Shown: positions 10,454-22,699 of the stretch, in pieces
Position numbering within the stretch: position 1 is the stretch's first letter
How the letters are laid out: every line of letters begins with the position of its first letter
NCBI GenBank assembly: GCA_029959085.1
Contig: JARWIR010000005.1
Coordinates: forward strand, 49,106,850-49,170,849
DNA from: Nemophila menziesii
Lineage: Eukaryota; Streptophyta; Magnoliopsida; Boraginales; Hydrophyllaceae
DNA: 64,000 nt
Direction: 5' to 3'
Translations under genes and position numbers: made by a program
Notes under the pieces: generated by a model
The model's database searches: none
Told to the model about the DNA's origin: nothing
The model's input: the letters and a program-made list of their open reading frames with translations, nothing else

Positions 10454-11513
10454 TGATGTCTCCTCATTTGTGATAGATTTATATTAGGATGAGATATCAT
10501 TTTTAGTGATTTAGAAGTCTTTCTAATTGATTTTCTTGAGAAATACTACACTTTCCTATTTCGAGTCTTGATTTAGTAAATTATTGTTTTTAGAGCATAT
10601 TGGGTTTAATTACTTATTTAGTGTGAAGTTTTAAAGATAATTATGGAGATTAATTAGATTCCAAGACAAAGACTAAAAGATATGGAAAGAGATTAGCATG
10701 GTAATTGGAGATAAGGAAAGAAAAGCTAAAATTATGGAAAAGGAAAAGTTGCCTTAAATCTGAATTTCAGCACCCACGACCACAAATCAGCTTATAGCTT
10801 CTTACATTTATATTTGTTTATGTGTTTTGAATTATTGCCTGTCGTAGAACTGATCACTCTAGGCTTTCTTAATAGTAGTTAGATGATCACCTTAGATGGG
10901 TGTCTAATTATTGAAACACCACATAACGTCTAGTGTCGATATTGGTCCTGACAACACTGATTCTAACTAGATAGTCATTAGGGTATAATTTAATCACTAT
11001 CACCATGTATGGAAATTGATTGCTTAGGGCCCTAGTGGCGTACGATAACCCTATTTGAACCAACCTCGTGGTGTGTCTGTAGCCACCTTAGTCGCTCTCA
11101 AGGTCTAAGGTATGGGAATTTAGAATCCTGACTAAGTTTTTAAGAGCTAATTATCTCCCTTATTAACTAGATTTAATCAAAAGAATTAGAAGGATTAGTG
11201 CATACTAGCAAAACCTAAGCTATACTTCTCATCTCATATTTCTTCGTATTTAATTTACTGTCTTTATTTTCCTTAGTTTAATTTCATAATTTCGAATTTA
11301 CTCTCTTTATTTTCTTTTCTTTTAATTAATTACTTCTTACTCGTTATTTCTACCCATTCGATTAACACACTATGACCCTGAGAACGAACTCAACTTATCA
11401 TTAAAACTTGCATTCGTCCTATAATACTTGCAGTACTGTGCATGTCTAGGGTGATTGTGTGTTGTTTTCTGACTTATTATTTATCTTATTTTATCACACC
11501 CTAGGCGACACCA
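10454..11513 (+). repeat. LTR B: chimeric, shortened 3' LTR
   Basis: Starts TGATGTCTC with the 9-28-9 inverted repeat and ends GACACCA. It is 1060 bp against about 1530-1550 bp for LTRs A, C and D. From 10454 to about 10800 it follows LTR A; beyond the word CAGCTTATA it follows LTRs C/D (E3 type). The missing middle includes the TATAAATA box, so this LTR should lack a core promoter. Confidence 0.8.
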
Positions 11514-12960
11514 TTTCCCTAGCACCCATTTACTATAAATGGATCTTATATCTATTAAAGATTCAACCAAAGTACTATACCTTGTTGATCCTTATAGATA
11601 CTAATTCAGATTCTATGGTTCTTAACCACTTGTCACTATCTAGACTAGTCATAGCCTCTTCATATGGATTTAGGATCATCACTTGATGGGGTTTTCATCT
11701 ATATGATTTCCTCATCAAACTATCACCATAATTACAATTGATTTTGGTGTATGGTGATATCTATATAACCTATAGGAGGCTTGTGTACAATAAATTCTTC
11801 TTTCTCTTGATTTTGTTAACTTTCTTGTTCCATAAGAGGTTCATTAATCGTCCCTAATTACTCAAAGTTTGAGACTTGAACCTTAAATGAAACTGTTAAC
11901 TCATCAAGAAAAGACAGATCGGCGTGCATATGATGCTCTATAGCTTGTATAAATAACTCTGAAATCTTTATTTCATTTTGATCTATTTCTACATTATGAA
12001 TCCATTCACTATGGAATTCCAATCTGGAAAGATTGTATTCATTTCCACAAACTCTTTGTGTTCATAATGGTGTAGGAATATAATCATGTCATTTTCTTTG
12101 GGTATCCGACAAATCCATATTTGAAAGATCTCAACTCAAGCTTAACCATCATAAGTCATTTAACATAAATCAGACAACTTCAAACTTCTATAGTTTAAGG
12201 TTTAACTTATGTTATATCCCTATCACATATGGATTTTATCGACTATTTAGTGGGACCTAAGAGTTCAATAAGTATGCAATTGACCTTAAAACATAACACC
12301 ATAAGAATATTCAAAAATCAGTGAATCTTATCATGGATTGCACTATATCCAATAAAATGCAATTTCTCTTTCCGGACACACCATTAACCTTGGTATTCCA
12401 GGATATGTTCACTGAGACTAAATCTAATTTTGTCATAGATAATCTATAATGCATTGCTAAGATTTTCACCTCTACAGGTTGATATCTTACTTCCTTCATA
12501 CTCTTATATACTTGCTTTCAACTTCACTCAATAGTAATTTGAACATTTCAAATTATTTATATTAGTGTTACATTTGGTAAACACGTCTATATCTGTTATA
12601 TAGTTAGTGAAGGAAATGAAGTAAGAATATCTATCTTTGGCTAAAGTTCGGACTGACCACATACATCAATATATAGTGGACATAAAAACTCATTAGCATT
12701 GTCTCCATTTTCATCAAAATGAGATTTAGTCATATTTCATTAAGATAAGCCTCACAAGTTTCATATGATTCAAAATCATATTCTTCAAGGAAATCTTCCT
12801 TGTGAAACTAGTAAACTTTTTCTCACAATTTATGACTTAGTCTATAACACCAAAGATAAGGTTTGATTAGTACGATTATCTACTTCGATTTATGACCAGA
12901 AACAACTATAACACTGTTACGTAGCCACTTTAGGCAATTATAATCACCATATTGTAAGTA
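11514..12960 (-). pseudogene. Copia pol remnant (GAG-pre-integrase, integrase, start of RT)
   Basis: Read on the minus strand in order: about 12810-12720 encodes a decayed GAG-pre-integrase end (YETCEAYL for the usual Y-x-T-C-E-A-C-L). About 12680-12640 resembles the HTDVCGP start of the integrase core. At 12440-12311, SGKRNCILLDIVQSMI corresponds to the ERRNRTLLDMVRSMM helix at the end of the core. At 11670-11580, EEAMTSLDSDKWLRTIESEL corresponds to the first conserved block of Copia RT. Every block is broken by stops or shifts. The sequence is truncated at 11514 by the retroelement LTR. Confidence 0.7.
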
Positions 12961-15277
12961 TATAATGTGGTGTAATTCATTACCTATGAAAAACTCCATT
13001 GGTCATTTTATATTACATTAATACACCATAACAATCTTATGATCAAATGACCATTTTTGTTCGAAAACAAGTTTACGAACAAATGACATTTTTCTTACAA
13101 TATGTTTTGCCATATGCATCTTTTATGAATTAGTTATTACAATTGTGGTTGCAACAATTGCTCCATTACCGAAATTGAAATTTAACTTCTTTTATTCTTA
13201 TTCGTCTATTAATCTTTAGAGTATGCAATATTCTGCATATTCCTAAACTACTACGAGTATCCAATACCCTTTTCGTGTAATTAATAGAAGTTCAAGAAAT
13301 TACGGAAACAAATTCCGTTAATGCCCTTACCTTATTTCTTGGTATTAGATAACTGGTATCTAACGGTCATACTAAGTTACTTATACATCTTCTAATTATA
13401 TTTAAGGATTTATGGGAATATCATGCTTATATTGTCTTTTGGAGTTCATAACTCATGGATACAAGAATATACACTCAATACCATTACTAAGTTTCTATTA
13501 GTTTAGACATGCATCATATACATTCTATGCATCCTCAAGAGACCCTTTAGACAATAGCTCATTGAGCGTATCAATGAGTCTCATGTGCATGAGAAAGACT
13601 CTCAAGTTGCGGTCACAACTTTTGAGATTATCCAACCAACTTGGGATGATTTGAGAAGTGATTTAGCAGAAATATCAAGAAATTCAATATTAGGAAGAAA
13701 AGAGAATTAACGCTTTAAGAACACTATTATATAACTGACAAGGATAAGGACTTTTATCCAAAAGACATATAATTGGAAATTTTAAAACATGAATGAGCCC
13801 CATGGTAGTCAGGTCGTTTCTCACGCATAATTAAACTGAAGAATGAAACTTTAAAACATGAAAAAGCCCCCTAGTTGTCAGGTCGTTCCTCACTCATAAT
13901 TAAAGTGAAGAATGAAACTTTAAAACATGAATGAGCCCCCTAGTAGTCAGGTCGTTTCTCACTCATAATTAAAGTGTGGTAAGTTACCAAATTTATCATA
14001 TAAAATAAGAGACTCAAAACTATTTAGCCCCCTAGTAGTTAGGTCGTTTCTATATAGTTTTGTTGAGTTAATCCATCCTATAATCGGATGTTATTAATAC
14101 CGCATCCTCTGGGTACTCCAGACTAAAAACGTGAAATTAATAAGTAAATCCTATTATCAAACAATCTAGAGTTTTTTTAATTGTACTCGAACTACAAGTC
14201 CACCTAGTAGTCAGATCAAAACTTGTAAACATAACAAATTAAAAACTCTACTTGCGATGGACAAGTCTCACGAAATATTTTATATATCGTTTTAATAAAC
14301 TCAATAATTTTATAACTCTCAAATGGGATGATTCTTAATATTCATAATATTAAGTGTTAGACTAAAATGATATTTTAGACAATTTTTTATCCTCTAAAAA
14401 AAACTGAATTACACTTAATCCGATTAAATGACAAAAAATTATTTATAAAAAATAGTAAGCATTATTTCGTAAATAAAAATAACTCACGAACTAAAGGAAA
14501 AATAGAATAATTTTTCAACATTAACTTTTATATCAACTATATCAAAGATATGACTCTGGTTTAAAGGAAATAAATTAGGAACAAAACCTTTTCATTTTCT
14601 TTTCCTTTTTAACTGCTAAAAAGAAAATAAAACTGTTTTAATTTCTTTGGTACAATTAAACGTGCAAAAAATCATTACCCATCAACAGAAGACAGCCAAA
14701 AACAAAACAATTGATATTATATATTCTAACTTTCAAAATACATTAATCGATTCCTTTTATTCTTTATAGAAATCTGAGTCATTTTTGGACAAAATACAAC
14801 CCAAGGCTCATTAGTCCATCATCATAAAATCAATGTTCATTATCATGTTTCACGAAAGAATCTAATTCCCCTTTTTCTATTTCTTTTTTTTTCTCTTTTC
14901 CTTTTTGTTACCAGAACGCAAAAGTTACAAAGATCCAAAAAAGAAATAAATTAACAACGGCTGCAATACACTAATCATAACTCAATAGAATAAAATAAAT
15001 ATCACAGTGACCATCACTATGACTATCAAAGCAGGTCAATTTCCTTACCTTCTTCTTACCAAGAAAGTTACTGAATTCAACAGACTTTTGCAACGTACAA
15101 AGCTAACACCATACCATATATCCATTATAATCAAATTATATTATTCCCAAAAATACAAAATTATATCTCATATAATTTTAATCAAATATAAAAACATAAT
15201 TTTTATATAAACTCTTATAAACAAAATTCATATATTATCCCATAATATCTTGCTTAAATCCCTAAATCGCAACAATT
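12961..15277 (-). other. Decayed copia gag and leader region
   Basis: By position this should hold the gag ORF and 5' leader of the minus-strand Copia element. I cannot recognise a Gag domain or zinc knuckle; only short spurious frames are present. It is very AT-rich near 14300-15250 and contains the 69-bp tandem repeat at 13782-13975. Confidence 0.4.
13782..13975. repeat. Tandem repeat, 69-bp unit, three copies
   Basis: Units start at 13782, 13851 and 13920, each with TTAAAACATGAA, GCCCCCTAGTAGTCAGGTCG and TCACTCATAATTAAA. Looser copies of the GCCCCCTAGTAGT core recur near 14030 and 14200. Confidence 0.75.
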
Positions 15278-15290
15278 GGCTCTGATACCA
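15278..15290 (-). other. PBS of the minus-strand Copia element
   Basis: The minus strand reads TGGTATCAGAGCC, the standard plant Copia site complementary to initiator tRNA-Met, two bases inside the LTR end. Confidence 0.85.
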
Positions 15291-15292
15291 AT

Positions 15293-16983
15293 TGAAGAAA
15301 TCGCAATTACTGTTATATCAAATATATGAGCAGCGGAAACAAGTAATTGCAATCCTAAGCCAATCTAGTGCAATTTAAGAATTTAAACAGAAACAAAGTT
15401 TCGATTACATACCTTAATCCGTTGTATGGAAATCGAATTGCGGGATCGTAACTTCAAAAACTTGAAGCCTCCACGCTTTGCACACCGAACTTGATCCTTA
15501 CTTTCAAAATCCAATTCTGACTTGGAGACAAAAGATCTTTTGTTTTCTTTAGGTTTTTTTCTTGGGAGAAAAACTGATGAGAAAAAAAAATTATATCTGT
15601 ATAATGACTCTCATTATATTATAAACCCAACCGAAGAAAATGAAAAGACAAAGAATAGAAAAAGTCAGGAACATATAATGAATTTTAATTATCTTAATAA
15701 TATGGTCCATTACCACTTGTGAAGTAGACTTGGACCTTCTTCATTATACAAAAACACTTAACTAGCCCAATGGTTAGTGACACATTTCACATTACTGGAG
15801 GTACATGGTTTGATCCACGAGCTAGTCAATAATATTTTTTCCCTTTTTTTTCTCTTTTGTCTTAGATCAGTCTTATATTAGAATGTTAATTTGTGCTAGA
15901 AAATTAATATACCAATATTCCAAGTACATAATTAATTAATATTTATTATCTAATAATAAAATTAATTAACGTCATGAAGCAAGTTCAATGCACTCGTAAG
16001 TGTGCGACTACGTGGGTTCATCGTTAAACCTATAGTAGTTAATTAAATTAACCACTAATCGAGGTTGGCGTCTAACAACACTCCCCAACGACCGGATAAC
16101 GTGAAGTAACTCTGTACAAAGAACCCGGTGAAGGATCATACACGTATTCTCTCTATCTTTACAGCTCCGGATCATCCTGGGATATGGTTCAACTGTCAAA
16201 TCCCATTAGAAAATAAACTACGTTACACGTCGATTATCAACGATTGACGAATGACCTAAGAAACTCCTTTCTTCATTCATTCTATCACCTTGGCCAAGCA
16301 TTCGATACAATCGTTATAATCTTATGACATCGTAGAGCTCAAACTCTTTACCTAGAGTTGATAGATTCCATCTAGACTCATCCCTAGGAGCATATATACT
16401 TAGCTACGTCCAATATCCTTTCGACTAGCATTATGCCACACTAGTAGTCCAGTATCAAAACATAACAAGCACATACACAACTATAGTGATGATCTCAGGT
16501 CAAAGGATTACAAGTATAAAAATCCTTATAGAGATTAACCTACTTGACAGTTTAAGGTAATTAACCATTAGAAATCTCTAGTTTTAGTCGGTTGGATAAT
16601 CACATTTCTATGTGCATTATCTATGCACCTAACTCGGTAAACGAGAACTACCGATATTTATCCAATAAATACTTGTTAGCTACATATTAATCTAACCGGA
16701 TCATAAAGGTCCTAACTCGATGACCCTACGATTAAGAACATGTTTAGATTAAGTCCTATGAGCTAGATTCTCATTATCATAACACCTTATGATATCTAGT
16801 TCGTAACTTAATCAAGGATTTGCCTTTATATTATGTAGATGAATAACATAATCATAAAAGTTTGCCATAGATTCAAGGAAACAATTTCTTTAATCAATAC
16901 TGTAGTGATAACTATTATCGTGTACAGTAAACACTTGTGTTCAATTCATTACAAGACGATCAGGCTAGGGCATGATTCCAACA
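15293..16983 (-). repeat. LTR of the minus-strand Copia element
   Basis: On the minus strand it begins TGTTGGAATCATGCCC and ends TTTCTTCA beside the PBS, 1691 bp, with TG...CA termini. No partner LTR is in the window, so its age cannot be estimated here. Confidence 0.8.
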
Positions 16984-19900
16984 ATTCTTTCCAATCATTG
17001 GCTGCTTTCTGAATAGTGTATAAAGGATCAAGAGTTTTATGGTTAAACTTATTATAATTCCTATCATTCCAAACTTGCCACGCAAGTTTACAGATTTGTT
17101 CCAAAATAATTTTTTCATCATTTTTACCCATCTTTGTTAGGTCTATTATACTTACCATCCAAATGTCCATATTACTAGACAGCTGGTTGCTAGTATAAAG
17201 GCTAAAAGGTGAAGCAAACCGTACATCTTTAGCCCGCTCACATTCTAGTAACAGTTGTTCAATGTTCTCAACTAATTTGTTACAAATATCACATATAGGT
17301 AAATCAATCACCTTTCTTTTACCTACATTCTCATTAGTAGTTTACATGTTTTTAAATACTTTCCACATCAAAAATTTTGACCTTGGGGCTAACTTTAAGA
17401 TTCCATGACATATTCCATACTTTTGGATCAATAGTATGTGATGTAGTGGTCTTAATGTCACTTCTCCTGGATCCTACTTGTTCTTTTAGTAGTTGATAAG
17501 AATTTTTTAACTTCGTAGGTACCTTGTTTCCCTTTGAGCCACAAAGGTTTATCTTTACAACCTGATAGTGTTATAAAAGTATTTAAAATACAAGCAACTA
17601 TCTTAGTAGAGTATACTTTTTTAACTATGTCAATATTCCATCCCCTCTCATTAACCAACATGAGATCATATACTTTTCTTACCATAACATTATTAGGTTA
17701 AACTGGTTTATCACAGTTTGAGATCCATTTATCAAAGTGAAAGTTTATAATATATCCATTCCAATTTTCCACTTTATATCCTTAACCAAAATGTCTCTTC
17801 CTGCCAAAAGGCTTCTTCATCCCCATGAGCGAGAGTTCCCTAATTGAGCTTCCAGAAGAGAGGTTAAAGGAATGCATTTACCTTTTAGTACTTCGTATAA
17901 AAGAGAGACTTATTTAATAAGTTCCACGCCTGTTTACCAAGTAGACTAAATTTATTAGGTGTAGGTATCTAAATGCTAATCCACCTAAATATTTACTTTT
18001 AGTAAGAGACTTCAAACTTCCCCAGTGTATTTTGTTGTTTCCTTTGCTACCCTACCAAAAATTAGCAATGTGTGAAGAAATTAGATTTCAAACTTTCCTA
18101 GGAATAAGGTATGAAGACATAAAATAATGGGCATGCTTTGTAACACAGATTTTATTAGCATTTCTTTCCCAACCTCAGATAAGAAAAGGTTTTTTCCAAT
18201 TATCCATTTTGTTTAATGTCTTTTCAACTAATAAATTAAGGTCCCTTTTCTTTGATCTTCCCCACTCAGTGGGGAGACCTAGATAATTACATTGGTTATT
18301 AGTTATATGCATGTTTAGTCTCCCAGCCATTATACATTGTATGTGACTTGGGGTATTAGGACTAAATTTAATACCACATCTATTAAGGTTGAGTTTCATA
18401 CCAGTAGCATACCCATATTTGTTTATTACATTATTAAAGCTATCAACTTCTTTGTAGTTAACTTTCATTAAAGATATGCTATCATCTGCAAAGAGCAGAT
18501 GGGTCATGATAGGGGTCAATCTTGAGATTTTAATTCCCTCCATCATGTTATTATTCACTTTCTCCTGCATCAGAATTGATAACATTTGAGTCGTCATAGT
18601 AAACAGGAAGTTGAGAGAGGGTCCCCCTACCTCAACCCCCTCAGTGGTTTTTCCAGTTTGAATGGTGAACCATTTATTAAAACCGAGTAGGACACTAAGG
18701 TAACACACCTCATAATTTTGTTTATCGAATTTTTATTAGAACCCATCTTCTCCATCATATTTTCTATAAAGTCTCACTCTACATTTTCATATGCCTTTTG
18801 TATATTCGCTTTTATAGACATATGGTATGTTTTGGTCTTTCAGTTTTCTTTAATATAATTAATAACCTCATCCGTAATTATAGAATTATACTGTATATGC
18901 CTTCCAGGTATAAAAGCTGACTGGTTTTCATCAATCAGTTGGTTCATACAAGGTTACAATCTATTTACAAGGATTTTAGCTACAATTTTAGGGTGGAAAT
19001 GCTTTATATTAATAGGGTTACATATTTTTGGCATAAGGGAGATAAAGGTATTATTAATCTCATCTAAAGATCCCCCATTGTAACAAAAATTGTTAACCAC
19101 TCTTATCACATCTAATTAAATAACATTCTAGTCTTTTTTATAAAAAGAATCCAGGATACCTATCCAAGCCAGGGGCTTTGTGGGCCCCTAGTTCTGCTAT
19201 GGCTTTAGTAATTTCTACTATTTCAAGAGGTTTCTCAAGTAAATCATTCATATAATTATTAACCATTTGGGTAATCAACTTAACTATAGAGTTATAATCT
19301 CTTACTCTAACTGATTTTAAAATGTTATTAAAATAATTATGAAATTCCATATTAATCTCGTCATCATCCTTAGTAATTCTTAATATTTTATTATATTTGT
19401 GCCTCTCTTTTATAGATGCATGGAAAAATGATGAGTTTTTGTCCCCTCTCTTGATCCTGGAAATCTTGGATCTAGAGGCCCAATAACCCTCTACATTTTT
19501 CCATGATATCTCAATTTTCTTAATAAGTCCATTATACTCTTCCCAATTGGTGGTATTAGGGTCATTATAATTTTCCTCTAATCTTTTCATATATAAATCT
19601 ATTATTTTTTTTGTTGTTATTAAAAAAATGTTTACTACACGCCGTTAGTAACATACTACACTTATCTAATTTACTGGTCAGTGCATTTCTTTTATAGCTC
19701 AGGTTATTATTTTTACTCTCCCAAACGTTTTTAACAATATCATAGCATTCTTTCTCCTCTATCCAAATGTTTTCAAAATGAAATCTTCTCTTTCTATTAT
19801 TTTTATTATAACTCATATGTATGACTTGTGGGGAGTGATCTGACCTATAGCTAGGAGTATGGAAACTTAAGTTGTTGGATAAAAATCACTCCAATTTTTA

Positions 19901-20499
19901 TTACAAAAAGCTATGTCAATAAAAAATTTAAGCATCTCATCATTGCTTCTTTTATTAGTCCACGAATATTTAACTCCTTCCGTAATAATTTCTTCTAATT
20001 CATAATGTTTAATAAAATAATTAAACTGTTTCATAGATATTTAAAACCATCATATCCCCCTTATTTCTGAGATAGATCTAGTGTTATTAAAATATCCTAT
20101 GAGATTACAGAGGTCTTTTTTCTTAAGGCAGCAGTTACCTAACAATTCTAAGCATGCTTCTTTCATTTTAACATAAAGGGGTCCATATACAAACGTGGTA
20201 TAGAAATTTTGTTTTACATCTAAAATAGTGCAATGTATATGATTAACCAATTCATTAATTATTTTTAATTCAATTCCTTCTTTATTAAAAAGGGCAAGGC
20301 CACCCCCAATTCCCATCGTCTCTCTAGTATCAACTAGTTTCATTTTAATAACGTTTTATAGCTTCTTAACAGTTTTAAAAGGTTTTTTGGTTTCTGAAAG
20401 GAATAATGCCTGAGTCTGGTATTTGGAAACGATACCATATAGGGTCTAGACTTTCAAGGTTGTGCCAATACCTTGACAGTTCCAGGATGATTGTATCAT
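16984..20499 (-). pseudogene. LINE ORF2 (endonuclease-reverse transcriptase), broken
   Basis: The start is ATG at 20499; WNCQGIG then FLSETKKP is the opening of the APE-type endonuclease. GGGLALFNKEGIELKI (around 20300) continues it. At 19590-19138 comes the linker typical of plant LINEs (RSKISRIKRGDKNSSFFHASIKER) leading to KAPGLD at the start of RT. At 18708-18175 the RT holds GGPSLNFLF and the catalytic LLFADDS. At 17311-16984 ICDICNKLVENIEQLLLECERA is the zf-RVT zinc-binding module, followed by AWQVWNDRN. Many stops and frameshifts separate these blocks. The length of about 3.5 kb is close to that of an intact ORF2, so the losses are mainly small lesions. Confidence 0.85.
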
Positions 20500-20599
20500 T
20501 GAGCCTCTTGGGGTTGATCAAGGTCAACCCCGCAGACCTCTGCATTAGCTTCTTTCATTTCATTATCCTGTTCTTCTTTCTTATCTACTGAATCTTCAA

Positions 20600-21178
20600 T
20601 ATTTTTCATAATCCTAGATTCCCCCAGAGTGTTTTTTTCTCTTCACATTGACTTGAATTGACCTATTCCTCTTTGATTTCCTATTCTTAGCTTTCACTGA
20701 TTGCCTACCCGCTACTTCTCTTTTACCCGTTTCTTTGTTGATATTGATAGTCTTGTTGTCATCGATCTGAATAGTTGAGATACTGTCTTGAAATAGATTT
20801 GAGCATTCCATTGAATATTTATTAATACCTGAGTTAATTGGCGTTACGAAGCTATCAAAGATATGTTCATCCAATTGGGGTTGGTCGGTAGTGTTGGGAT
20901 TAGGGTTCTTCGATTAAGGGGGAGTGGAAGAATTGGGAGATAAAAGGTTATGTTGAGAAGAGATTGGGTTATTCTAACTAGATGAAAGTGTTTTGTACTT
21001 CTTAGAATTATTATTTGGGCTTGTTATATCTTCAGCTTGGTATATTATTACGTTTGTGCCTTTTGTTATTGGATTTGGGCTGTTAAAACTTCCAAAAATA
21101 AATTCTCCACTTTGAGATGGAGAGGTATTATTTTTTTATCATTTCCTCTAGGGTGTAAAAGGATGCATAGAAATCCAT
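20600..21178 (-). pseudogene. LINE ORF1 remnant
   Basis: ATG at 21178 gives MDFYASFYTLEEMIKK before a stop; a shifted frame then reads SGEFIFGSFNSPNP. The best piece is 20874-20614 (LDEHIFDSFVTPINSG, ending in a basic KAKNRKSKRNR run). No RNA-binding fold or CCHC knuckle is recognisable. At under 600 bp it is much shorter than a usual plant LINE ORF1, so an internal deletion is likely. The identification rests mainly on its place upstream of ORF2. Confidence 0.5.
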
Positions 21179-21445
21179 GGTGAATTTCTGCAGGAGTGTA
21201 AGGTGGCATATAGGAAGAAAAGAAGGAAAGAAGGGACGAAAGAAAGAAAAATTAAGAAATGAAGGAAAAGGAGGTCGTAATGTGAGAAAAGTAAGTGTTT
21301 GTTTAATGATTTGGAAGGGAAAAACATCGATTTTAGGTGAGATTCACCTAAGTTGTAAAGAACTTAAGTGATTTTGGTTTAAGTTTTGAACAAAGGGGGT
21401 TAGGAGAGAGGGAAAGAGAGATCATTTTGTAAACTTTTTTAATAA

Positions 21446-21648
21446 CCAGTTGGGTAAGCTCAACTGGACAGGGTCTTGCTATTTCCTCAACACTTAAAGG
21501 GGAGGTACAGAGTTCGAATACCCTCCCTGAACATGGGTAACCTAGTTTTGATTTACCAGGAAATATGCATGAGGAGGCTTGCATATTCCCGTGGTAATAG
21601 TCGTGGTGCGCGCAAACTGGCCCGGACCACCCACGTACCAAAAAAAAT
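21446..21648 (+). mobile_element. tRNA-derived SINE, plus strand
   Basis: A-box-like TAAGCTCAACTGG near 21455 and B-box-like GAGTTCGAATACC near 21510 form the tRNA-related head. The body continues through ATGCATGAGGAGGCTTGCAT, GTCGTGGTGCGCGCAAACTGG and CCCGGACCACCC to an A-run at 21640-21648. The 3' part is close to that of the SINE at 56733-56990, so the two belong to one family or share its 3' domain. Confidence 0.75.
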
Positions 21649-22440
21649 AGCCCTCATGAAAAAACTAATTTATAAAGTTTTATAATAGTCAATCATCAAA
21701 AACATTCATTGCATGTACTGTAAATTTTTATCTATCCATTCTAACTATGATATTCATCCGTATAATGGGAGGCTTATATTAAATTTAAACCACATAAGGA
21801 TAATTCGATCATCTTTTTTTTTGGGTTTTGATTATTATTTTTGAAGTTAATAATTATTAGTTCTTTTTTGTTGTTTATTTACAATAATAGTTTGTTAATC
21901 TATATGTATACGTGAGAGAGGTCCAAGGTTCGAACCCCTCGTTCTGATTTACCTAAAAATATGCATGAAGAGGCTTGCATATTCCCGTGGGATTGGTTGT
22001 GGTACACATAAACTGGCCCGGACCACCCATGTACCAAAAAAAAAATCGCCCTCATAAAAAGACTAGTTTATAAAGTTTTATAATAATCCATCATTAAAAA
22101 CATTCATTTTACCTACGGTAAAGTTTTATCTCTCCATTCCAACTATGATATTCATCCGTATTATGGGAGGCCTATATTAAATTTAAACCACATAAGGATA
22201 ATTCGATCATCTTATTTTTTGTGTTGTGTTTTGATTATCATTTTCAAATGTATAATTCTTAGTTCTTTTTTGTTGTTTATTTACTATAATAGTCGGTTGA
22301 TGTATATGCATACATGAGAGAGGTACAAGGTTTGAACCCCTCCTTCTAATTTACTTGAAAATATGCATGAGGAGGCTTGCATATTCCCATGGATTAGTCG
22401 TGGTATGCATAAACTGGCTTGGACAACCCACGTACCGAAA
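21551..22440 (+). repeat. Tandem repeat with ~400-bp unit containing the SINE 3' end
   Basis: The unit starts ATTTACC...ATGCATGARGAGGCTTGCAT at 21551, 21947 and 22349. After the SINE tail, the same unique sequence (GCCCTCAT...AAAGTTTTATAAT, then GATATTCATCCGTAT) appears at 21650 and again at 22048. So one SINE tail plus about 200 bp of flank was duplicated in tandem: two full units and a partial third. No coding sequence. Confidence 0.8.
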
Positions 22441-22544
22441 AAATGAAATTCACTATAGGTCACTAAAATTGTATAGAAATAATTAGATTATGTTTGCAAT
22501 ATAGGTCTGTGTTTTGAGAACCATGATTTTTGGGTATAGGTATG

Positions 22545-22640
22545 TGGATATTGTGTATATATGGTGTATAGGTATTGTCTATATTTTATGTATAGGTATT
22601 GTGGGTATTGTGTATATTTTGTGTATATAAGTAGTATTTT
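22545..22640. repeat. Low-complexity GGTATTGTGTATAT-type repeat
   Basis: Irregular repetition of GTATAGGTATTG and TATTGTGTATAT words, giving meaningless open frames rich in Tyr and Ile on both strands. Confidence 0.6.
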
Positions 22641-22699
22641 ATCTAGAATGTTATTTATGTGGATTATGTATATGTGTACCCAGATATTGTTTGTGATAT

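Larger units (their letters stand above)
3284..11513 (+). mobile_element. E2: non-autonomous Athila-type element inserted in E1
   Basis: LTR A (3284-4812), PBS (4819-4836), gag-protease-GPY/F (4940-7218), GC-rich block, collapsed ORF2, long 3' UTR, PPT (10440-10453) and LTR B (10454-11513). The left flank (GTATG, 3279-3283) and right flank (TTTCC, 11514-11518) do not match, so the outer ends are not from one insertion. LTR A and the first 345 bp of LTR B are about 96% identical by eye, whereas the 3' half of LTR B matches the LTRs of E3. The simplest reading is that E2 inserted into E1 and a later LTR-LTR deletion fused the two 3' LTRs. Confidence 0.8.
11514..16983 (-). mobile_element. Decayed Ty1/Copia element, minus strand, 5' part
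   Basis: The LTR is 16983-15293 (minus strand TGTTGGAATC...TTTCTTCA). The PBS at 15290-15278 is TGGTATCAGAGCC, the initiator tRNA-Met type. The internal region runs left to 11514, where it is cut by the E1/E2 complex inside the reverse transcriptase region. Traces of pol are readable, but the element is old and full of stops and indels. The right end abuts LINE sequence, so it probably inserted in the LINE. The other end of the copy is not in the window. Confidence 0.8.
16984..21180 (-). mobile_element. Decayed LINE (L1-type non-LTR retrotransposon), minus strand
   Basis: Minus-strand order: ORF1 fragment (21178 to about 20600), ORF2 with endonuclease start (20499), reverse transcriptase (about 19600-18000) and a zinc-binding/C-terminal part (17311-16984). 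The 3' end is replaced by the Copia LTR at 16983, so no poly(A) tail is seen. All ORFs are broken. Confidence 0.85.

Noticed and set aside
11459..11686. Plus-strand frame of 75 codons spanning the LTR B end
   Set aside because: Crosses an LTR-to-Copia junction and has no family resemblance; the minus strand carries the decayed Copia RT.
15007..15722. Short plus-strand frames at 15007-15210 and 15522-15722
   Set aside because: Very AT-rich, Ile/Tyr/Lys-rich products in the Copia leader and LTR; no support.
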